A model generated the notes under the pieces. It saw only the letters and a program-made list of their open reading frames with translations, was not told the origin of the DNA and ran no database searches. Position numbers and translations under genes: made by a program. This document shows positions 25,466 to 33,309 of a stretch of 64,000 bases of DNA, one piece after another. Numbering within the stretch: position 1 is the first letter of the stretch; each line of letters opens with the position of its first letter. Source of the stretch: Granulicella sp. (lineage in GTDB: Bacteria; Acidobacteriota; Terriglobia; Terriglobales; Acidobacteriaceae); assembly GCA_025408425.1 (NCBI GenBank), contig JANXYX010000001.1, forward strand, positions 1 through 64,000, written 5' to 3'.

Positions 25466-27109
25466 CTAATTCGCCGCCGCTATCGCTCCCACAATCCGGT
25501 CCATCACCTCCCGGTCCGCACTCGTCCCCGGCAGATGATTCCCCACCAAAATCGAAAACGCCACCGTCTTCCCACTCGCACACTCCACATACCCACTCAA
25601 GGCCCGAGCCTCCCCCAGCGTCCCCGTCTTCGCATACACCTTCCCTGCAAGTGGAGCCTTCGCAAACCGCCCCTCCAAAGACCCATCCTCCCCACCCACC
25701 GGCAAACTCCGCTTCCAATCCGCAAACCAGGGCTGCCCGCTCGCATACTCCAACAACCGCACCACCGCCCGCGGAGTCACCAGATCATGCCCACTCAAAC
25801 CACTCCCATCAAAGAAAATAAAATCGTCCCCACCAATCCCCGCTTTCGTCGTGAGAAAGGCCCTTACCACCCGAGCCCCTTGCGCCGTTGAGCCATTCGC
25901 TCCGTACGCGACCGCAAGCTGACGCAATAACAACTCCGCATGCAGATTCTGGCTCACCTTATTCGTCACCACTACATCCTCAGCCAGCTTCGGAGACCGG
26001 TGTGACGCAACTACCTTCTCATCCGGCCGAGGGCACCGCGCAGATGCGAAACAAAACTGCGACTGCAATCGATACCCTGAAAATCTCCCGTAGCTCAACT
26101 CAGGAATTGGCTCACGCATCTCCTTCACAAAGCCTTGCGCGTGCGTTGCCTCCAACCGCCGATCGCCCGGTCTGCCCGAAACAACAATGCCTTTCGACTC
26201 AAGAATCTGCTTGAAGGCGATCGCTGCAAACGTCGTCGGATGAGAGATCGCAATCTCTTCGACATCAGGATGAGAGCCCATCGCGATCGACCCGCTTATA
26301 TTCAGCGTCATCGATCCCGGCTCCCGGGAGAACTCTACCTCCGTACTACTCCCCGCCCTCGTCGTCTGCACAAAGCCCCGCAGATCGTAGAACGGAATCT
26401 GCGGATCAAGTACCACCAAAGCCGGAACTCCTTCCTTCTCTCCTGGAGTCACCGTCACTTTCATCTGATTGTCATTAATCGTCAACGCAGACACCGGTGC
26501 TCCATACCCCCACACCATGTCGTCAATCGCCCAGTCCTCCGGGTACGGTTCTCGCATAAACAGCGTGTCGTCCCCCACCACATCGCCATCCACCCGCTTC
26601 AGCCCCGTAGCCGCCACCTGGTCCGCCATCTCCTCCAGATACCGCAGCGGATTCACCTCCACTACCGGCACCCCCGCCACAGGCTTCGGTCGCTCCTTCG
26701 GCTCCACATAAGGAATCTCTCGCCCCGAGAGGTTCGCATCGCCATCCCCCACCAGGTACAGGTCCCCAATCAGCGTATCCGCGTCAGAGAACCTACCCTT
26801 CGCCACCACCCGAGTCTCAAACGTCGCATCCCCACCCAGCAAAGCCAGCGCCGCAGCCGTAGTAAACAACTTCGCATTACTAGCCGGTTGAAACAGCTGC
26901 ACCTCATTCTTCAAATAAATCGGCACCCCATCCATCCCCACCACCGCAATCCCCCAATGGTCCCGCGCCACCGCCGGATCACCCAGCATCCCCTCAATCT
27001 GCCGCCCCAGCGCCGTCTGCCCAGTCGCACCCACCGGCGCAACACCCTGCCCCGCGCCAATACCCGTCAGCGCAACCATTAACACCGAACACCAAGCCAG
27101 CCTCGTCAT
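25466..27109 (-). CDS. dacB: D-alanyl-D-alanine carboxypeptidase/endopeptidase (PBP4 type)
   Basis: This is a 547-residue exported penicillin-binding protein of peptidase family S13 that trims or cleaves peptidoglycan cross-links. After a signal peptide (residues ~1-22), the catalytic motifs are SNAKLF (SxxK, near residue 77), a second motif in DGSGLSGHDLV and KTG in YAKTGTLGEARALSGYV. A long insertion domain lies between the first two motifs, as expected for the S13 family. Length is within the family range. It is divergent from folP; no operon partner is evident. Confidence 0.92.
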   Translation of the reverse strand: MTRLAWCSVLMVALTGIGAGQGVAPVGATGQTALGRQIEGMLGDPAVARDHWGIAVVGMDGVPIYLKNEVQLFQPASNAKLFTTAAALALLGGDATFETRVVAKGRFSDADTLIGDLYLVGDGDANLSGREIPYVEPKERPKPVAGVPVVEVNPLRYLEEMADQVAATGLKRVDGDVVGDDTLFMREPYPEDWAIDDMVWGYGAPVSALTINDNQMKVTVTPGEKEGVPALVVLDPQIPFYDLRGFVQTTRAGSSTEVEFSREPGSMTLNISGSIAMGSHPDVEEIAISHPTTFAAIAFKQILESKGIVVSGRPGDRRLEATHAQGFVKEMREPIPELSYGRFSGYRLQSQFCFASARCPRPDEKVVASHRSPKLAEDVVVTNKVSQNLHAELLLRQLAVAYGANGSTAQGARVVRAFLTTKAGIGGDDFIFFDGSGLSGHDLVTPRAVVRLLEYASGQPWFADWKRSLPVGGEDGSLEGRFAKAPLAGKVYAKTGTLGEARALSGYVECASGKTVAFSILVGNHLPGTSADREVMDRIVGAIAAAN

Positions 27110-27158
27110 CCGCGCAGTCTAGCACCGTTCCCTATCGCTTACCGTCTAATATCCACTC

Positions 27159-28061
27159 ATGTCCTTCGCCACCCGCCACCTCTTCGACTGGAGCCTCCGC
27201 ACCCGCACCCTCGCGCTCGGCCACCATACCTGCATCATGGGCATCCTCAACATCACCCCCGACTCCTTCTCCGACGGTGGCCACTTCTACACCCCCGCCA
27301 ACGAAACCGAGCGTGCCGTTACCCAGGCTCTCGCCATGCTCCACGCCGGCGCCCACCTCCTCGACATCGGCGGCGAATCCACCCGCCCCAAAGCCATCCC
27401 CCTCTCCCCCGACGAAGAGCAGGCCCGCATCCTCCCCGTCATCTCCGCCATCCTCAAAGCAAAGCCCGAAGCCATCCTCTCCATCGACACCTTCCACGCC
27501 TCCACCGCTCAACTTGCCATCGCCGCCGGAGCCGAAATCATCAACGACGTCAGCGGCCATCAGTGGGATCCAGCCATGTCCACCACCTGCGCCCAACTCG
27601 CCTGCGGAGTCGTCCTCATGCACGCCCGCGGAACCCCGCAGACCTGGCAATCCCTCTCTCCCCTGCCCAAAGCCGATCTACTTCCCACCATCCTCAACGA
27701 CCTCGGCGAACGCATCGCCGACGCCACCACCGCCGGCATCCCCCGTGACCGCATCGTCGTCGATCCCGGCTTCGCCTTCGGCAAAATCGGCGACGAGAAC
27801 TACACCCTCCACGCCCACCTCGATGCCCTCCAAAGCCTCAAGCTCCCCATCCTCGCCGCAACTTCCCGCAAAGGCTTCCTCGCCAAAACCATCGCACCCC
27901 TCAACAACGGAGCCACCCCGCCACCCGGAGCCCGCCTCCACGCCACCACCGCATCCAACGTAGCCGCCATCCTCGCCGGAGCCCACATCATCCGCGTCCA
28001 CGACGTCCTCCCCGCCCTCGAAGCCGCAGCCATAGCCGACGCCATCCTCATCGCCCGCTAA
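27159..28061 (+). CDS. folP: dihydropteroate synthase
   Basis: This 300-residue TIM-barrel enzyme condenses p-aminobenzoate with hydroxymethyl-dihydropterin pyrophosphate in folate synthesis. Diagnostic loops are MGILNITPDSFSDGG (residues ~27-41), LDIGGESTRPKA, ILSIDTFHAS, IINDVSGHQWD, IVVDPGFAFGK and LAATSRKGFLAK. It is complete. folK, the preceding step, is encoded at 56745-57230, so the folate genes are dispersed. The stop is followed by hexanucleotide array 2. Confidence 0.95.
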   Translation: MSFATRHLFDWSLRTRTLALGHHTCIMGILNITPDSFSDGGHFYTPANETERAVTQALAMLHAGAHLLDIGGESTRPKAIPLSPDEEQARILPVISAILKAKPEAILSIDTFHASTAQLAIAAGAEIINDVSGHQWDPAMSTTCAQLACGVVLMHARGTPQTWQSLSPLPKADLLPTILNDLGERIADATTAGIPRDRIVVDPGFAFGKIGDENYTLHAHLDALQSLKLPILAATSRKGFLAKTIAPLNNGATPPPGARLHATTASNVAAILAGAHIIRVHDVLPALEAAAIADAILIAR

Positions 28062-28110
28062 CCACAGATTGCCCCCGAAGCACAGCCCCCAGCCTACCCT
28101 CGCTTCAGCC

Positions 28111-28218
<108 letters not shown>

Positions 28219-28322
28219 TTAAGGTAGGCGAGGGCTTCAGCCCTCGCATCAAACGCCCACCAAACCCCCTTCCGCTCTGCCGAAGGCATGAGTGCAGGCG
28301 AAGCCGAAACGAAATATATATC
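28219..28322 (+). repeat. dispersed ~105-bp repeat module R, copy 2
   Basis: Nearly identical to 19447-19551. It shares TTAAGGTAGGC, the perfect 9-bp hairpin GCGAGGGCT/AGCCCTCGC, a central CTCTGCCGAAGGCATGAG and the AT-rich end AAATATATATCG. The differences are a few substitutions and a one-base indel. Both copies are followed by a short TTGCTTTTGCC-type tail. Confidence 0.92.
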
Positions 28323-28424
28323 GCCGTTGCTTTTGCCTGTTCTACGTCTCATCCTCCTCGAGACAAAGCAGCTACCCTCGCCGCTGATCCCGTAAGAAAC
28401 CGGCACTCCCCCCGAGATATGCCC

Positions 28425-28676
28425 TTACCTCGCCACCATCTCCGCACTCAACCGCACCGCTCCACCCGCCACCATCATGCTCCGCGTCCAATCCTGAAAC
28501 CCGGTCTTCTTCACCACAATCTCATGCTTCCCGGGGGCAAGATTCAGCGTCGACGGCGTACTCCCCACAAAGCTCCCGTCCACCTCGATATCGCAGTTCG
28601 GCACGCTCGCCTCGATCGTCACGCCCGCAGCAGCCGCTGCTCTTGCTCTTGCCGTTGCCTGTTTTTTAGTTGTCAT
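28425..28676 (-). CDS. PEGA-domain ORF with repeat-derived N terminus (possible remnant)
   Basis: This is an 83-residue ORF. Residues ~19-83 form one PEGA domain (IEASVPNCDIEVDGSFVGST; LNLAPGKHEIVVKKTGFQDW), a small beta-sandwich usually found at the ends of larger surface or lipoprotein-like proteins. Residues 1-18 (MTTKKQATARARAAAAAG) are encoded by repeat module L and degenerate hexanucleotide units. There is no signal peptide and the ribosome site abuts the ATG. It may be the 3' remnant of a longer gene whose front was replaced by the repeat, or a fortuitously fused small ORF. Confidence 0.5.
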   Translation of the reverse strand: MTTKKQATARARAAAAAGVTIEASVPNCDIEVDGSFVGSTPSTLNLAPGKHEIVVKKTGFQDWTRSMMVAGGAVRLSAEMVAR

Positions 28677-28698
28677 CCTTCGCGCAGCGGAGGACCTG
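28669..28698 (+). repeat. dispersed 30-bp repeat module L, copy B
   Basis: This copy differs by one base from that at 19331-19360. It is flanked on both sides by degenerate TTGCC/TTGCT-type hexanucleotides (about 28637-28660 and 28699-28733), and the PEGA ORF start codon lies inside it. Confidence 0.85.
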
Positions 28699-28733
28699 CT
28701 TTTGCTTTGGCTTTGGCACTTGCTGTTGCTGTT

Positions 28734-29417
28734 CTAAGCCGGATTCCCCACCCCATCCGTCGTCCAGCTCTGCGTCTGAAACGCAAGAAATATCCCCATC
28801 CACGTACTCTTCCCCGGCAAATGAATCAACAGCCCGCCATCCTGCCAGACTCCGTTATCTCCTCCATGCCCACCCTGCGCACTCCCGCCCATGGGACTCC
28901 CCTGATTCATATGAACATCGTGCATCCCGTACACATTGCCCTTATCCGTAAACGCGCTCCCAAACACATAGATCACGCCACCTTTATCCGCAATCGTCAT
29001 ATTCAGCAGCGTCACCACCGCATTCTGCAGTGCACCCGAACGCACGCGGTTCATCATCTTTTCCTCTTCGCTCAGCCCTTGCGGCCGTAGCTGCGGTAAC
29101 AGCGTCATCTCCTCCCGCGTCACCATCGGCATACCATCTATCGTCTCCCGCACAAAATCCAGTGCCAGCCCACCCGCCACACTCTCCAGCGGCGTCCGTC
29201 CCATCGGTAGTCCTAGCAGCGCCGCCTCATCCGCCGGCACAAAGTCTTCCTTGATCGCATACAGCACCTCCGACCCATCCACCGACTGGATGTTCAGCGC
29301 CACCGTAAACGATGTACCCGGAGCCTTCATCGTGATCTGGTAGTGCGTGCTTGCTCCCGCCATCACCTTGCCAGAAACCGGCACACCCGCAATCACGCTG
29401 TAATTTGTAATCGGCAT
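28734..29417 (-). CDS. DUF2278 (YukJ-like) family protein
   Basis: This is a protein of about 227 residues matching the DUF2278/YukJ pattern: MPITNYSVIAGVPVSGKV at the N terminus, STHYQITMKAPGTSFTVALNIQS, SEVLYAIKEDF, GGLALDFVRE, YVFGSAF, GMHDVHMNQG and a C-terminal WQDGGLLIHLPG then WMGIFLAFQTQSW. The function is unknown; B. subtilis YukJ is uncharacterised. ATG 29417 is chosen because GGAGAG lies about ten bases upstream and it gives the canonical N terminus. The 3' end touches the degenerate repeat tail beyond module L. Confidence 0.85.
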   Translation of the reverse strand: MPITNYSVIAGVPVSGKVMAGASTHYQITMKAPGTSFTVALNIQSVDGSEVLYAIKEDFVPADEAALLGLPMGRTPLESVAGGLALDFVRETIDGMPMVTREEMTLLPQLRPQGLSEEEKMMNRVRSGALQNAVVTLLNMTIADKGGVIYVFGSAFTDKGNVYGMHDVHMNQGSPMGGSAQGGHGGDNGVWQDGGLLIHLPGKSTWMGIFLAFQTQSWTTDGVGNPA

Positions 29418-29463
29418 CGTATCAATTCTCTCCACTCATCTATCCCAGCTCAGTTCTGCCCAA

Positions 29464-29865
29464 TCAGCTTGGCGAACCCTTCGATGCCACCAACTGCTCC
29501 AGCAGCCGGTCCGCCACACCCCCCGGCTCCTCCGTCAAACCCGTATGAACCGCCGAAACCTGGATCACCGTATTCCGAGGAGCCACCAGCCAGTGAAACC
29601 GCTCCCGTTGGCTCAACCGCGCAATCGGCCCCGCGGACTCCTTCCCAGCACACACGTCGCAGATCGCCCGTAATTGTAACCGTACCCGTTCTACATCCAG
29701 CTCCGGCCACAACGCCAAAAACCGATGTTCCTCAAGCCGAACCCGCGCCTCCAGCACCTTCTTCTGCAGGCAAAACACGATCACACCCGCGTTCAGGAAC
29801 TCCTCCCGCTCCACGCTCGGCACCACGCGAATTACCGCATAATCAAACGAGTTCTGTCCGTGCAC
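29464..29865 (-). CDS. DUF3037 family protein
   Basis: This is a protein of about 133 residues: NSFDYAVIRVVPSVEREEFLNAGVIVFC near the N terminus, VRLEEHRFLALWPELDVERVRLQL in the middle, and LSQRERFHWLVAPRNTVIQVSAVHTGLTEEP. This is the DUF3037 signature (function unknown). The start is taken as GTG 29865 because GAGGAGG lies exactly six bases upstream, far better than the ATG at 29883. The gene overlaps the 3' end of the HipA-like kinase gene by 23 bases, so the two are very likely coupled. Confidence 0.85.
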   Translation of the reverse strand: MHGQNSFDYAVIRVVPSVEREEFLNAGVIVFCLQKKVLEARVRLEEHRFLALWPELDVERVRLQLRAICDVCAGKESAGPIARLSQRERFHWLVAPRNTVIQVSAVHTGLTEEPGGVADRLLEQLVASKGSPS

Positions 29866-30655
29866 GCATGGCCTCCTCAACAAACCTCTCCTGCCCTGCC
29901 AAACGTCGCATCAGATACTCAACGTACGCCGTCCGCTTTGCCGCTGCAGTTCCAATCCCATCGACCGGCACCAGCCATGCATCCGGCACAAACTCCAGAA
30001 TATCCGCGAACACCTGCTTATTCAGCCATCTCAGAGAATCCTCTGCCGCCCACTCCATCTCACTCGCCCACGGCAGCAGCACATGGTCCTTCACCGCCGG
30101 AAACGCCGACTCCGCAGCCACCGCCACATTCTGCCAGTTGTGATGAAAGTACAGCGAAGCCCCATGATCGATAAAGTAGAGCTCCCGATGCCAGTTCAGC
30201 AGATTCGGGTTCCGCGCTGTCCGATCAACATTGGTTACAAATGCGTCGAACCACACTGCCTTCGACGCCAGCTTCGCCTCCGCCTTGTCCCCCGCCGCAG
30301 GATCGAACATCATCGACCCAGGCAGAAAGTCCAGCGCCACATTCAGCCCCACGCTCGCCCGCAGCAGCCCCCGAATCTCCGCATCCGGCTCATTCCGTCC
30401 CAGCGCCGCGTCCACCTCCACCAGCACAATCTCCGGAAGCCGCAGCCCCAGCGCGCGCCCAATCTCTCCAGCAATCACCTCCGCCACCAACGCCAGCGGT
30501 CCCTGCCCCGCCCCTCGAAACTTCAGCACATACAAACCCAGGTCATCTGCCTCGATCAGCGCAGGCATCGATCCGCCTTCACGAAACGGCATCACATACC
30601 GCGTCGCCCGCACCATCCGCAGCCCCGCCGTCACCACCGTCTCAACTGACCCCAT
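29843..30655 (-). CDS. HipA-like kinase-domain protein
   Basis: This protein of about 270 residues resembles the single-domain HipA-like kinases. A nucleotide-binding N lobe (MPALIEADDLGLYVLKFRGAGQGPLALVAEVIAGEIGRAL) is followed by the catalytic-loop-like FDAFVTNVDRTARNPNLL (residues ~149-166) and the metal-binding-like LYFIDHGASLYF. The Asp, Arg and Asn residues expected for kinase activity are present. Classic HipA N-terminal subdomain and HipB are absent. The partner is the overlapping DUF3037 gene. It is probably a Ser/Thr or small-molecule kinase; toxin function is not established. An alternative start lies at 30709. Confidence 0.78.
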   Translation of the reverse strand: MGSVETVVTAGLRMVRATRYVMPFREGGSMPALIEADDLGLYVLKFRGAGQGPLALVAEVIAGEIGRALGLRLPEIVLVEVDAALGRNEPDAEIRGLLRASVGLNVALDFLPGSMMFDPAAGDKAEAKLASKAVWFDAFVTNVDRTARNPNLLNWHRELYFIDHGASLYFHHNWQNVAVAAESAFPAVKDHVLLPWASEMEWAAEDSLRWLNKQVFADILEFVPDAWLVPVDGIGTAAAKRTAYVEYLMRRLAGQERFVEEAMRARTELV

Positions 30656-30782
30656 CCCAACATTATCGCTCCACCACCGCCATGCGAATGTGACCATCCT
30701 CACCAACACCCCAACTTCTTCCCGCCATCCGGGTTCACATCAAAAGGCATTTACAGTTGAACCAAGAGGGCCCCGCAACGCC

Positions 30783-31538
30783 ATGCAACGAAGTCTCATC
30801 CTGTTCCTTAGCCTCATCGCCTTCATCTCCCCAGCCATCGCCCAGCAAGGCCCATCCCCCGCCGAGCAGACCCTCCTCAAACTCGCCAATCAGCGCCGCG
30901 CCGAGCACGGCATCGCTCCCCTCGCGTGGGATCCCGCACTCGCCCACGCCGCCCGCATCCATGCCAACTGGATCATCCACGAGCAAGGCCGTCTCTCCCA
31001 CCAGTACGCCGGCGAACCCGACCTCACCACCCGCACCGCCATGTCCGGTGCCCACTTCTCCACCGTCGCAGAGAACATCGCCGACGGCGGCAACAGCGTC
31101 ATCGCCATCGAACAAAAGTGGATGAGCACCCCCGTCCACCGCGCCAACATCCTCGATCCCCGCCTCACCGTCGTCGGCATCGGCGTAGCAGAGGAGCAAG
31201 GCACCCTCTACGCCGTCCAGGACTTCGCTCGTGCCGTACCCGTCCTCCAACACAACGACGTCGTCCAGCAGGTCCGCCAGCTTCTCCTCGATCAGGGCAT
31301 CCGACCCGCTCCCTCCAACGCCGACGCACAAAGAAACTGCGAAATGTCCTCCGGCACCGTCGGCCACCCGCTCCTGGTCATCCGTTGGGAGGGCTCCGAC
31401 ATCACCCAGATCCCCAGCGCAATCCTCCAGCAAATGCCCTCAGCCCGCTCCCACACCGCCGCCGTCGCCACCTGCCCTGCCCAGCAGCCCGGCAACGAAG
31501 GCTTCACGACCTACCGCGTAGCCGTCCTCATGTACTAA
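30783..31538 (+). CDS. secreted CAP (SCP/PR1-like) domain protein
   Basis: This is a 251-residue exported protein. The signal peptide ends near AIAQ (residue ~21). The CAP domain contains LLKLANQRRAEHGIAPLAWDPALAHAARIHANWI, the His in GRLSHQYAGE, FSTVAENIADGG and WMSTPVHRANILDPRLTVVGIGV; these are the conserved CAP-cavity His/Glu positions. A C-terminal ~100-residue part (with two Cys) is unassigned. The function of bacterial CAP proteins is mostly unknown; roles in the cell wall or with secreted lipids are proposed. ATG 30783 is chosen by the signal peptide; the long upstream frame is antisense to the kinase gene. Confidence 0.88.
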   Translation: MQRSLILFLSLIAFISPAIAQQGPSPAEQTLLKLANQRRAEHGIAPLAWDPALAHAARIHANWIIHEQGRLSHQYAGEPDLTTRTAMSGAHFSTVAENIADGGNSVIAIEQKWMSTPVHRANILDPRLTVVGIGVAEEQGTLYAVQDFARAVPVLQHNDVVQQVRQLLLDQGIRPAPSNADAQRNCEMSSGTVGHPLLVIRWEGSDITQIPSAILQQMPSARSHTAAVATCPAQQPGNEGFTTYRVAVLMY

Positions 31539-31574
31539 CTCTAGTTGCCGTTCTCCTGTGTTGCGCACAAAGCT

Positions 31575-33170
31575 TTACTGGGCGTTGACTTCCTGACTGG
31601 CTGATGCCGCCATATCTAACCCAGGATCGTCCTTTTGAAGAAGCGAGTTAGAGACCCTCAGTTCCCGCGAAGAGAATAGTCTTGGCTCGAGTTCAATCGC
31701 TTCCGGAAGCTCGGCCTCAGCTCCTTTACCCGCTCCAAGTTGCTTGAGCGTTCGGGACTTAGCGACGATGAAACGATCTAGTCCTGGAATTGCGTCGTTA
31801 TAGGCCTTCACAGTAGATGCAAGCCGGTTCCCGATACTGGCCATGCTTTCCGCAAACCGCACTACCTCTCCGTAAAGCTCGGTGCCAACCTTTTTAATTG
31901 CCTCAGCACTCTTATTGGCCCTCTCCTGATCAAGCACATAAGCGACGGCCTTAAGCAGCGGAATGAGGCTCATGGGGTTGGAAATAAATACCCGCTTCTC
32001 GCACGCTTCGCGAATCAGGTCTGCCTCATCTTGGATAGCCGCATGGTACATGCCGTCATGCGGGATGAAGAGAATGACGCAATCCATACCTTCGTAACGT
32101 CGCCAATATTCCTGCGACGAGAGGTCCTTGATGTGCCCCCTAAGCGATTTGGCATGGGCTTGCGCGAGGACGGCCTTTTGAGTTTCGTTCTCAGCATTTG
32201 AAAATGCGATGTAAGACTCCATCAAATTCTTGCTGTCGATGATCAGCTTCTTGCCTTTTGGAAGGTTAATGATTGCATCGGTTCGCTTCCGACCATCCTC
32301 CGCATCAGTGCTGTGCTGGAGCTTGAAGTCGATTTCAGCCCTTAATCCGGCATTTTCGAGTGCGTTTTCTAGCGTCATCTCGCCCCAGCTTCCTCGGACG
32401 ACTGGTTTACGAAGGGCATTCGAGAGTGACTCGCTGGCACCTGCTAACCGCTTAACTTGATCGTCGAGGAGGGCTTCCGCCGTTGACCGAGCAAGGTTGC
32501 TATCTTCTACATGCTTGTCGAGACGTTTAATCGTCTCCTCAACAGGCTTCAGCATCGTCTCGATGTGTTGTTGGTGCAATTTCACATCGGCAGTGGTCTT
32601 TCCTTCATGTTTTTCAATGATGCCGTTGGCTGTCTCGATTAACTGCGCAGAAGCATCCTTTAGAGTTTCCGCAGATAGCGCTTTGAACTCAGTTGTGAGC
32701 ACACCTCGTGCCTGATCGATGAATTCATTTAGCTTCAAGATCTGCTCATTCTTCGCGTTGACTATCGCTTCCTGGGCCTCTCGTTCTTTGGCAACCATTT
32801 CTATGGCACGATTGTTTGCTGCTTCGGCATCTTTTAGAGCCTCAGTCTTCTCACGGTCAAGCACTGCGATTCGATCATTCAACAATTTTATTGCGCCGTC
32901 ACGGTCCGCAAGGGTTGTCTTAATTTCGTCAACGCGAGCCGCTTCACTTTGATATCTGCCGCTCTGCTCCAGAGCCAACTTCAACTCAGCGGCAGTATCG
33001 GAATATCGCTTTTCCGATTGCGCTGCACTCGCCTTCGCATCATTCTCGCGTTCGCGGGCTTCGCTAATCGAATTGCGCAATTCCTGAGAGCGGCCATGGG
33101 CAAATAGCCACGTCACACAACCGCCAATAATGATTCCAGCAACCAACCAGATAAGACTAAGTATCTGCAT
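31575..33170 (-). CDS. rmuC: DNA recombination protein RmuC
   Basis: This is a 531-residue protein with an N-terminal membrane helix (LSLIWLVAGIIIGGCVTWLF), a long coiled coil (residues ~25-215) and the RmuC nuclease-fold domain: VRGSWGEMTLENALENAGL, KGKKLIIDSKNLMESY, VILFIPHDGMYHAA and FISNPMSLIPLLKAVAYVLDQE. RmuC proteins limit sequence inversions at short repeats in E. coli and belong to the PD-(D/E)XK-like group. The gene is clearly richer in A/T and in A/T-ending codons than its neighbours, suggesting recent acquisition. It stands alone. Confidence 0.92.
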   Translation of the reverse strand: MQILSLIWLVAGIIIGGCVTWLFAHGRSQELRNSISEARERENDAKASAAQSEKRYSDTAAELKLALEQSGRYQSEAARVDEIKTTLADRDGAIKLLNDRIAVLDREKTEALKDAEAANNRAIEMVAKEREAQEAIVNAKNEQILKLNEFIDQARGVLTTEFKALSAETLKDASAQLIETANGIIEKHEGKTTADVKLHQQHIETMLKPVEETIKRLDKHVEDSNLARSTAEALLDDQVKRLAGASESLSNALRKPVVRGSWGEMTLENALENAGLRAEIDFKLQHSTDAEDGRKRTDAIINLPKGKKLIIDSKNLMESYIAFSNAENETQKAVLAQAHAKSLRGHIKDLSSQEYWRRYEGMDCVILFIPHDGMYHAAIQDEADLIREACEKRVFISNPMSLIPLLKAVAYVLDQERANKSAEAIKKVGTELYGEVVRFAESMASIGNRLASTVKAYNDAIPGLDRFIVAKSRTLKQLGAGKGAEAELPEAIELEPRLFSSRELRVSNSLLQKDDPGLDMAASASQEVNAQ

Positions 33171-33309
33171 TGCTCCAATTTACGCCTAATCTTCGCCGCA
33201 CCCAAGTAAAAATCCTTCTTGAGACAATCGATCTAAAGCTCCCCTCTAGCCCAACTCCCCCCACTGGCATACCATCTCTCTCACCACGCAACGAAGGGCT
33301 GGCCAGCAC

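Noticed and set aside
29843..30655. Classical HipBA type II toxin-antitoxin locus
   Set aside because: The HipA N-terminal subdomain and a HipB helix-turn-helix gene are missing; the partner is DUF3037, so the classical label does not apply.
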